Of a DNA stretch of 64,000 nt, positions 57,729 to 64,000 are shown piece by piece. The notes under the pieces are model-generated. The model was given only the letters and a program-made list of their open reading frames with translations. It did no database searches and had not been told where the DNA came from. The position numbers were made by a program, and so were the translations under genes. Every line of letters begins with the position of its first letter. Positions within the stretch are counted from its first letter, which is position 1. The stretch lies in assembly GCA_044228695.1 (NCBI GenBank), contig JBGAUK010000004.1, positions 1 through 64,000 on the forward strand, written 5' to 3'. Origin of the DNA: M0108 sp044228695. Lineage in GTDB: Bacteria; Pseudomonadota; Gammaproteobacteria; Chromatiales; Chromatiaceae.

Positions 57729-58172
57729 ATGAGCATTGCAACTAAAGTAGGTCTTATCACGGCATCACTGGCGCTGATTTTCGGTGCGGTGGCTTGTGAT
57801 AAGAATGATAACGCGGAGCAGGCGGGAAAAAAGATCGATCAAGCCGCGGCCCGGTCGGGAGAGGCCATCGAGAAGGCGGGCGATAAGGCCTCGACTAAGC
57901 TTGAAACGGCTAAGGAGGCGGTTGGCGATAAAGCCGAGGCCACGGGTGTCTATATGAGTGATGCGTCGATCACGACTCAGATCAAAGCCGGGTTCCTGGC
58001 CGACTCGACACTCAAGAGCACACAGATCCATGTCACCACGACTAATGGCGTGGTGGCGCTGAGTGGTGTCGTCGAATCCCAGCAGAACATTGATCGCAGC
58101 CTGCAGATCGCCCGCGGCATAAAGGGCGTTGCCTCCGTGGAAAACAGGTTGGTCGTTAAGCCCGCCCAGTAG
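57729..58172 (+). CDS. BON-domain lipoprotein
   Basis: 147 aa. Signal peptide with a lipobox-like FGAVAC, then a helical lysine/alanine-rich stretch (~25-75, AGKKIDQAAARSGEAIEKAG) and one BON domain (~78-145: ASITTQIKAGFLADSTLKST, THGVVALSGVV-like TTNGVVALSGVV, GIKGVASVENRL). BON proteins such as OsmY protect the envelope under osmotic stress. GCGGAGA overlaps the preceding stop as ribosome-binding site. Confidence 0.9.
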   Translation: MSIATKVGLITASLALIFGAVACDKNDNAEQAGKKIDQAAARSGEAIEKAGDKASTKLETAKEAVGDKAEATGVYMSDASITTQIKAGFLADSTLKSTQIHVTTTNGVVALSGVVESQQNIDRSLQIARGIKGVASVENRLVVKPAQ

Positions 58173-58230
58173 GGTCAAGCCGCGGCGCTGTTGGCGTGAC
58201 CTCACCACAAATTTGATCGAGGAAACCGCA

Positions 58231-59304
58231 ATGTACGACGGAATCGCATCGAGAGCGCCTCGGCTGACCACGACAGTGGCAAAGGTTGCCAAGGCATATC
58301 ACCCTAGCACTTGGAGGGAGAAGGGCCTCTGGTGGACGGCCGGTCTCTTCCTAGTGACCTACCTCATTATCGTAGGGGTTCTGGGTATGATCTGGTCCAC
58401 TTCACCCGGACCCTTCGACGTCAAGGAGAATGCGCTAGTCCTGGTCAATAGGGACCCGGCCAGGCTGGTACCGGGTGTCGTGACCGTGGCAACCGCTATC
58501 GGCATTGCCGATACCCTGCTGAATAAATCAGGTGGCTACTTGACCAATGATATCGCTCCGCCTGGGGTTTATCTGGATAACATCCCGAACTGGGAGTTCG
58601 GTGCCCTGACGGAACTGAGGGACTTGACGAGCGCCTTGCGTAACGATTTTGCCCGGGCTCAGTCGCAATCGGTGGAGGATGCCGACCTCCAATTGGCCGA
58701 ACCAAAATTCAATTATGAATCCAATTCCTGGATTTTTCCCTCGACGGAGTCGGAATATCGGGACGGAGTCACGCTTCTCAAGGGATTTATGGGCCGACTT
58801 TATGACGAGAACCATGATGACGGTCAATTCTTTTCCCGCGCGGATAATCTGAGCGCCTATTTGCAAGTGGTTGAGAAACGTCTAGGCAGTCTGGCCCAGC
58901 GTCTGTCCTACGCCGTCGGCCAGGCCCATCTTGATACGGCACTGGCGGGGGACCCGAATGCACGTCAATCCACACCCGCACCCGCCGAGTCCATGACCAA
59001 GACCCCCTGGCTCCAGATCGACGACATCTTCTTCGAGGCCCGCGGTTATACCTGGGCACTCCTCCAGAGCCTGGAAGCCCTTGAGGTCGACTTTGCCCCC
59101 GTCCTGAAGGACAAAAACGCTGTCGTGTCCGTGAAGCAGATCATCCGCGAACTGGAAAATACTCAGAACATGATCTTGAGCCCGGCGATCATGAACGGCA
59201 CCGGATTTGGACCCATCGCGAATCACTCTCTCGTGATGGCATCCTATATCTCCCGGGCTAATGCGGCAGTTATTGATCTACGCAATCTGCTTGACAGGGG
59301 CTAG
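58231..59304 (+). CDS. DUF2333 family inner-membrane protein
   Basis: 357 aa from ATG 58231 after CGAGGAAA. One TM at about residues 33-55 (LWWTAGLFLVTYLIIVGVLG) and a long soluble part. LLNKSGGYLTNDIAPPGVYL, NIPNWEFGALTELRDLTSAL and SWIFPSTESEYRDGVTLL match DUF2333. Unknown function; found in gammaproteobacteria among envelope genes. It follows the BON gene by 58 bases, same strand. Confidence 0.9.
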   Translation: MYDGIASRAPRLTTTVAKVAKAYHPSTWREKGLWWTAGLFLVTYLIIVGVLGMIWSTSPGPFDVKENALVLVNRDPARLVPGVVTVATAIGIADTLLNKSGGYLTNDIAPPGVYLDNIPNWEFGALTELRDLTSALRNDFARAQSQSVEDADLQLAEPKFNYESNSWIFPSTESEYRDGVTLLKGFMGRLYDENHDDGQFFSRADNLSAYLQVVEKRLGSLAQRLSYAVGQAHLDTALAGDPNARQSTPAPAESMTKTPWLQIDDIFFEARGYTWALLQSLEALEVDFAPVLKDKNAVVSVKQIIRELENTQNMILSPAIMNGTGFGPIANHSLVMASYISRANAAVIDLRNLLDRG

Positions 59305-59405
59305 GGCCAAGCCTTCACCGCCAACATAAGGGAATACAGTGCCCCTGTCGATCGGATGCTTGAAGAGAGGCAGTCCCGATTCATATTTCACTACAAAGGA
59401 CGAAA

Positions 59406-59636
59406 ATGATGAACACTCTAAAATTGGTCGCCGTGGCACTGATTATCGCGGGAGCCTTGGCTCTGGCCTATGGTGGCTTCAGTTATCCCAAGGAGACCCA
59501 AGAAGCGAAGATTGGACCACTTGAGCTCACGGTCAGTGAACGGGGGACGGTCAATATCCCGGTTTGGGTTGGCGGTGCAGCGGTTGTGGGTGGTGTATTG
59601 CTGCTCTTGTTCCCCATGGGTATCCGTCGCCAGTGA
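59406..59636 (+). CDS. Small two-TM membrane protein (DUF3185-like)
   Basis: 76 aa. TM helices at ~5-24 (LKLVAVALIIAGALALAYGG) and ~53-70, around an extracytoplasmic loop with FSYPKETQEAKIGPLELTV. The layout and YGGFSYPKET pattern recall DUF3185 proteins. AAAGGACG lies before the ATG. Its TGA overlaps the next start (ATGA). Confidence 0.72.
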   Translation: MMNTLKLVAVALIIAGALALAYGGFSYPKETQEAKIGPLELTVSERGTVNIPVWVGGAAVVGGVLLLLFPMGIRRQ

Positions 59637-60262
59637 TGAATACTCAATCCCTGAAACCCAAATCAACACTTATAGGGAATCTGCTGGCCTCTTTCCTGGT
59701 TGGAATCCTGGTCGCTACTCCAACTCAAGCCGATAAGCCTAGTTGGGCAGAGAATCCGCAGGGAGGAGGCAATTACAAACAGCCGGGTAAGGGCCATGGC
59801 GCTGATGATAACCGCCATCCTGGTAAGACCAAGAGCCGCAACGATAAACAGGACCAAGGTATTACTCACCAACCCCAGGAGCAAGGTGGCAACCGGAATC
59901 AACCTCCTACCCCTGTTAACAATGATCGCCACGGGAGACCGCTGCCTCCCAGAAGCCATTTCAGGGACCAGCAAGGCACCATAGCCCGGGATTACTACCA
60001 CCACGAATTTGAACGTGGCTACTGTCCACCGGGACTCGCCAAGAAAAGAAATGGCTGCATGCCGCCTGGTCAGGCTAAGAAATGGCGGATCGGTCGGCCC
60101 TTGCCGCGCAGTGTGATCTACTATGACCTGCCGCCGCCCTTGGTCGTCGATCTTGGCCGCCCGCCGCCGGGATATCGTTATGTGCGCACAGGCAGTGACA
60201 TCTTATTGATCGCGATCGGAACAGGACTGGTTGTCGACGCGATCACGGATTTTACCCGCTAA
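59636..60262 (+). CDS. RcnB-family periplasmic protein
   Basis: 208 aa. Signal peptide ending PTQADK, then ~90 residues of low-complexity Gln/Asn/Pro/His linker, then an RcnB-type domain (~125-208): RDYYHHEFERGYCPPGLAKK, CMPPGQAKKW, and GYRYVRTGSDILLIAIGTGL near the C-terminus. RcnB helps control Ni/Co homeostasis in E. coli; relatives with long linkers are of unknown role. A link with the nearby cobalt-using B12 cluster is only speculative. It is translationally coupled to the preceding gene. Confidence 0.85.
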   Translation: MNTQSLKPKSTLIGNLLASFLVGILVATPTQADKPSWAENPQGGGNYKQPGKGHGADDNRHPGKTKSRNDKQDQGITHQPQEQGGNRNQPPTPVNNDRHGRPLPPRSHFRDQQGTIARDYYHHEFERGYCPPGLAKKRNGCMPPGQAKKWRIGRPLPRSVIYYDLPPPLVVDLGRPPPGYRYVRTGSDILLIAIGTGLVVDAITDFTR

Positions 60263-60354
60263 GTCACATTAATCACTGAAAATGAGTCGCTCGCCCGACA
60301 GGCTCGACTCATCCCAGTCCTGAAGTCAACACTTGAGGCATGAGAGATTCAAAA

Positions 60355-60609
60355 ATGAAATCGCTTAATCAAACACTTCGTTATATTGGTATCCCCTTGT
60401 TAGTCTCGGTCGCCGTGACTTTTGGTGGCTGTGGTACTACTACCAGCAGTCGGACAGTCACGGGAGCCGCCATGGGCGCCGCGGGAGGTGCCGCCATTGG
60501 CTCGATGAGTGGGAGTGCGGGTACAGGTGCCCTGATTGGCGCGGGGGCCGGCGCCTTGGGAGGTTATTTCTACGATCAGCAGCAGAAAAATAACCTTCAT
60601 TCAAACTAA
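60355..60609 (+). CDS. Gly-zipper lipoprotein
   Basis: 84 aa from ATG 60355 (MKSLNQ); ATG 60340 is poorly spaced from its ribosome-binding site. Lipobox FGGCG, then a glycine zipper GAAMGAAGGAAIGSMSGSAG and ALIGAGAGALGGYFYDQQ. It is a compact relative of the protein at 44703 without the Asn/Tyr tail. Probably the last gene before the strong terminator at 60666. Confidence 0.85.
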   Translation: MKSLNQTLRYIGIPLLVSVAVTFGGCGTTTSSRTVTGAAMGAAGGAAIGSMSGSAGTGALIGAGAGALGGYFYDQQQKNNLHSN

Positions 60610-60665
60610 CGCTTAAGCAGGATGCGCATGGGTTAGCTCCTTACCACATTCAACAGTGCATGGCA

Positions 60666-60700
60666 AACAACACCCAGTCGCAACGCGACTGGGTGTTGTT
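60666..60700 (+). terminator. Strong rho-independent terminator-like hairpin
   Basis: AACAACACCCAGTCGC pairs perfectly with GCGACTGGGTGTTGTT (16 bp, loop AAC), followed by TATTGTAATG. It closes the CsbD-to-Gly-zipper gene run. As the stem ends in AACAA/TTGTT it may work in both directions, also for the minus-strand gene ending at 60805. Confidence 0.85.
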
Positions 60701-60804
60701 TATTGTAATGTTATTTAGTTCCTAATCCAGGGATTGGAATCCCATGGCCCGACAAGGATCAATACCCGTGGCGAGTACTGACCGGTGGAACATAAAGGTT
60801 TGGA

Positions 60805-61029
60805 TCAGTAACTGCGACTGGTTGTGGTCACTGATTTGGTGGGTTGCGACGATCTCGTGGTAACGGTATCAACCGTAGTCGTCTTGTTTGGTGACACAAT
60901 CACAGTATCCGTGTTGGTTCGCCCTGTTTGACCGGTTGGGCCTTGAACCCCTGCTGGCCCTTGAGGTCCGGCACAGGCACTCAATCCTAACGCAGCTATA
61001 ATCGCGGTATAAAATATACGATTTTTCAT
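60805..61029 (-). CDS. Small lipoprotein with collagen-like triplets
   Basis: 74 aa. Signal peptide with lipobox LSACA, followed immediately by GPQGPAGVQGPTGQTGR (five Gly-X-Y triplets) and a Thr/Ser/Val-rich end (TTTVDTVTTRSSQPTKSV). Composition suggests an extended, surface-facing or periplasmic lipoprotein. Transcribed leftward, apparently from the minus-strand S7 promoter about 170 bases upstream. Confidence 0.8.
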   Translation of the reverse strand: MKNRIFYTAIIAALGLSACAGPQGPAGVQGPTGQTGRTNTDTVIVSPNKTTTVDTVTTRSSQPTKSVTTTSRSY

Positions 61030-61200
61030 GGTATTGTCTCTCGGAGAACCAAATAATTGCCTTTTTTATCACCCTGATCCATTTTGTCCATGACAGAGCG
61101 ACAAGGGTCAAAGTGGCCTATCAGAAGCGGGATCAGGTGTTGTTTCCGGGCCAGGGTTGAACTGCCAGAAGTAACACGAGTCTCCGCCATGATGTATAAA

Positions 61201-61243
61201 ATATTAGCCACAATGGCTCAAGTGGTCGGTGCGCTGGCAAACC
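61201..61243 (-). promoter_or_regulatory. Regulator palindrome S7 with -10, promoter of the collagen-like lipoprotein
   Basis: On the minus strand GGTTTGCCAGCGCACC (61243-61228) fits the core with one mismatch; TAATAT (61206-61201) follows 22 bases after CAC. The remaining gap 61244-61559 shows no supported gene. Confidence 0.65.
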
Positions 61244-61559
61244 AAGAGTTTGCTTTCTTTGAGAGTCGCGAATAGGTTCCATGACGAACCGATTTTCGTA
61301 CTAAATCCTGACGTCGCTAGTGGGAGGAGGGTAGCCACCTCCTGGCTTCTGGATGCTCTCAAGATGATCCCTGAAACGGACATGCGGACATCCGGACGGG
61401 TGGAAGGGTCTTCCGCGGTTCCTGGTTCTGTCATTTCAATTCGTTCACTCTGTTCGCCAGTGCACCGATAGCCTTGGCGCCGAGTCTCACAATGCGAATT
61501 CAGAAACTGGTTCGTGCGCGCCCGAGGTGTCAAGGGTGCCGTCCCAGAGGAGAATTCGT

Positions 61560-64000
61560 ATGATGATGAAAGCGTATGAGCGTCGGCGTAGTTCGCGACT
61601 GGAGCCCCCGGGCGGTGATACAGACCCCATCCGGTTCGAACTTTTCAGCACCCAGCGGTTGGAGGAACATGCCGCCAGTCTGGCGGTGGCTCAGATCGTT
61701 GACCTGGAGCGGCGTGCGGGCCGTAAGCTGTTGCCCCGGGTGCGCGAAAACGCCCGGATTCTGGTGGAGGTCTATACCGCTATCAGCCATTCATCGGCCG
61801 AACAACGTGCCATCACCCCCGCGGCCGAATGGCTCCTGGATAACTTCCATATCATTGAGGAGCAGGTCCACGATATCGGGGTCCATTTGCCCGAGCGCTA
61901 CTATCGTGGTCTGCCCAAGCTCGCCAGCGGCTTCCTCTCCGGCTATCCCCGGGTTTATGGCATCGCCTGGGCGCTGGTGGCGCACTCGGATAGCCGCTTC
62001 GACCCCGAGCTTCTGACTCTGTTTCTGCGTGCCTATCAAGGCGTGCAACCCCTAACCCTGGGCGAGTTGTGGGCGATCCCCGTGACCCTGAGGATTGTCC
62101 TCCTGGAAAACCTGCGCCGCCTGGCAGTTCTCATCAGGAATGCCCAGGCCGGCAGACACCTGGCCGACCTCTTTATCGATGCCCTTGAGGAAGCCGTCAG
62201 CCAGGGCGAGGAGCCCAGCCGGTTAAGTACCCTGGGCACCATGCCCGCGCCCATCCTGCGCCAGTCCTACGCCGTCCAGATCGCCCAACGTCTGCATGAT
62301 CCCCATCCAGGGGCGGCCCCATCGCTCGGCTTTCTCACTCGCTGGCTGGCCGAGGAGGGGGTGACGCTCGATGAGGTCGTCCATCGGGAACATGCCGACC
62401 AGGTCGCCGCCAATACCACGGTGCGCAACATCATCACCAGCATGCGCGCGATCTCCGCCTTCGATTGGCGTGAGTTCGTGGAGCAAGTCAGCCTGGTGGA
62501 CCATTGCCTGCGTGGCCAGGGTGGCTATGCGGAGATGGATTTTCTCACCCGGGACCGCTACCGGCACGCGATCGAGGACCTGGCGCGGCGCTCACCCGAG
62601 GAGGAGTTGACGGTTGCCCAGCGCCTGATGCGCAAGATCGCTGCCTTGGCGGACGCCAACCCCGCGGCGCCGCCGCTGGACCCCGGGTATTTTCTGATCG
62701 GGGAGGGCCGGGTGAGCTTTGAGCGGGAGCTGGGTTTTCGTCCGCCACCCCGGCAACGGCTCCTGCGTGGGGTTATGGCGACCATGGGGCTTGCCTATCC
62801 GGGTGGGATACTGTTACTGACGGCCGGCATCCTGGTAGCGCTGCACCTAGGCGCGGGTCTGGGCTGGGGGGCCTTGCTCCTGATCAGCTTGTGCGCCTTC
62901 TTTCCGGCCTCGGACATGGCCACCGACCTGGTAAACCGTCTGGTGGTGGCGTTCCTGCCGCCCCGCCATCTACCCCGGCTGGAACTGAAGTCCGGCATTC
63001 CGGCGAGCCTGCGCACCTGCGTGGTCGTGCCCACCCTGTTCGTGGACGCGGCGGGGGTTGCGAGGCAGGTCGAGCAGATGGAGGTCCGTTATCTGGCCAA
63101 TCCCGAGGGGGATGTCACCTTTGCCCTCTTGTCGGATTGGTCCGACGCGGACCAGGAGACCCTGCCCACGGACGCGCCCTTGCTGGATCTCGCCCGGGCC
63201 GGCGTGGCGGTCCTCAATGCCAAATACGGGGGCGCGCGCTTCTTCGTCTGTCATCGGCGGCGCCAATGGAATCCCGGTGAGCGCAAGTGGATGGGCTGGG
63301 AGCGGAAGCGCGGCAAACTCCATGAGTTCAACCGGCTGTTGCGTGGTGCCACCGACACCTCCTTCCTCTCCCCGGCAGACCAAGAGACCCCCGTCGCGCC
63401 GGCCGGTGTCCGGTATGTGCTCACCCTGGATGCGGATACCCGGCTGCCCATGGGTGTGGTGACCCAGTTGGTGGGTACCGCCGCCCATCCCCTGAATCGG
63501 CCGGTCTTCGACCCCGTCGCTGGCCGGGTCGTGGCGGGTTACGGCATCCTCCAGCCCCGCGTCACCCCGACCCTGCCCCTGCGGCGGGAATGTTCGCTCT
63601 TCCACCGCCTCTTTGCCGGCGCCAGTGGCACGGATGCCTATTCCAGCCAGGTGTCCGAGGTTTACCAGGATCTCTTCGCGCAGGGGACCTACTCTGGCAA
63701 GGGCCTGTACGAGGTGGACAGCTTCGAGGCGGCCCTGGCCGGGCGGGTACCCGACAACACCCAGCTCAGCCATGACCTCTTCGAGAGCGAGTTCGCGCGC
63801 TGTGGTCTGGTCACCGATATCGAATTCTTCGAGGAGTTTCCCTATCACACCGCCGTGGTTGACTCCCGTGCCCACCGCTGGACCCGGGGCGATTGGCAGT
63901 TACTCCCCTGGATTCTGGGATTACGCCGGGAGGGCCCGGGCCGCAATCTGACCTCCATCGGGCGCTGGAAGATGCTGGACAACCTGCGCCGTTCCCTGTC
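61560..64000 (+). CDS. ndvB: Cyclic beta-1,2-glucan synthase (NdvB/ChvB-like), 5' part
   Basis: At least 813 codons, open at the right edge (family length ~2,800-2,900 aa). GGAGAATTCGT precedes ATG 61560; ATGs at 61563 and 61566 are in frame. Recognisable blocks: LPRVRENARILVEVYTAIS, NFHIIEEQVHDIGVHLPERY, GLPKLASGFLSGYPRVYGIA, PLTLGELWAIPVTLRIVLLE, a TM pair (~405-450), then the glycosyltransferase core: ASLRTCVVVPTLFVDAAGV, RKRGKLHEFNRLLRG, VRYVLTLDADTRLPMG and YSGKGLYEVDSFEAAL. It makes osmoregulated periplasmic or secreted cyclic glucans. The phosphorylase-like C-terminal half would lie outside the window. Confidence 0.93.
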   Translation, partial: MMMKAYERRRSSRLEPPGGDTDPIRFELFSTQRLEEHAASLAVAQIVDLERRAGRKLLPRVRENARILVEVYTAISHSSAEQRAITPAAEWLLDNFHIIEEQVHDIGVHLPERYYRGLPKLASGFLSGYPRVYGIAWALVAHSDSRFDPELLTLFLRAYQGVQPLTLGELWAIPVTLRIVLLENLRRLAVLIRNAQAGRHLADLFIDALEEAVSQGEEPSRLSTLGTMPAPILRQSYAVQIAQRLHDPHPGAAPSLGFLTRWLAEEGVTLDEVVHREHADQVAANTTVRNIITSMRAISAFDWREFVEQVSLVDHCLRGQGGYAEMDFLTRDRYRHAIEDLARRSPEEELTVAQRLMRKIAALADANPAAPPLDPGYFLIGEGRVSFERELGFRPPPRQRLLRGVMATMGLAYPGGILLLTAGILVALHLGAGLGWGALLLISLCAFFPASDMATDLVNRLVVAFLPPRHLPRLELKSGIPASLRTCVVVPTLFVDAAGVARQVEQMEVRYLANPEGDVTFALLSDWSDADQETLPTDAPLLDLARAGVAVLNAKYGGARFFVCHRRRQWNPGERKWMGWERKRGKLHEFNRLLRGATDTSFLSPADQETPVAPAGVRYVLTLDADTRLPMGVVTQLVGTAAHPLNRPVFDPVAGRVVAGYGILQPRVTPTLPLRRECSLFHRLFAGASGTDAYSSQVSEVYQDLFAQGTYSGKGLYEVDSFEAALAGRVPDNTQLSHDLFESEFARCGLVTDIEFFEEFPYHTAVVDSRAHRWTRGDWQLLPWILGLRREGPGRNLTSIGRWKMLDNLRRSL

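Noticed and set aside
1..64000. CRISPR arrays, tRNA or rRNA genes, complete insertion sequences, prophage
   Set aside because: No regularly spaced direct repeats, tRNA-like cloverleaf sequences, rRNA stretches or intact transposase genes were seen; the only mobile-type gene is the decayed RAYT.

Overview
The window is a stretch of GC-rich proteobacterial chromosome. Gene content (pqiABC, bamD/rluD/pgeF, prc, gshA, gcvR-like ACT protein, an anaerobic-type cobalamin cluster starting from CbiX) fits a gammaproteobacterium, possibly a Chromatiales-like purple sulfur bacterium. That assignment is inference from gene families; there is no rRNA or other phylogenetic marker to fix it. I saw no tRNA, rRNA, CRISPR array or complete insertion sequence.

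Layout. (1) 0.1-21.3 kb is housekeeping and envelope DNA: CCA-adding enzyme, a dCache/AlbA-type sensor, a PqiABC-type lipid transport locus interrupted by an exported superoxide dismutase and a Spy-like protein, NAD synthetase, PII, BamD, RluD/PgeF, an ACT regulator, peptide deformylase, tail-specific protease and GshA. (2) 21.3-22.4 kb holds a dead REP-associated (RAYT/Y1) transposase with a degenerate tandem copy of its 3' end, which runs into the last codons of cobS. (3) 22.4-42 kb is one leftward cobalamin cluster of eighteen genes, headed by a clear cobalamin riboswitch. Several of its enzymes are fused or carry extra peptides, and short GC-rich REP-like repeats are translated in frame inside four of them. 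cbiJ/cobK is absent. (4) 42-61.5 kb is a stress/envelope region: two paralogous Crp/Fnr regulators, many small membrane proteins and lipoproteins (DUF3096, entericidin, Gly-zipper, CsbD, DUF3309, BON, DUF2333, RcnB), an AI-2E transporter, a YhiI/RbbA/YhhJ-type export system, and an AT-rich M15-like peptidase beside an ice-binding-type protein with an IPTL-CTERM tail. (5) From 61.56 kb to the right edge runs the 5' part of a cyclic beta-1,2-glucan synthase.

The most interesting observation is in region 4. A 16-bp palindrome, core GTNCNCYRGNGNAC, occurs at seven promoters. In each it is followed 22-23 bases later by a -10 hexamer (TATAGT, TAATAT, TATAAT or TAAATT), so its centre falls at about -41.5, the class II activator position of Crp/Fnr proteins. 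The seven promoters include those of both Crp/Fnr genes in the region. The simplest reading is a self-regulating Crp/Fnr stress regulon that I do not recognise. The B12 cluster's promoter diverges from one of these sites.
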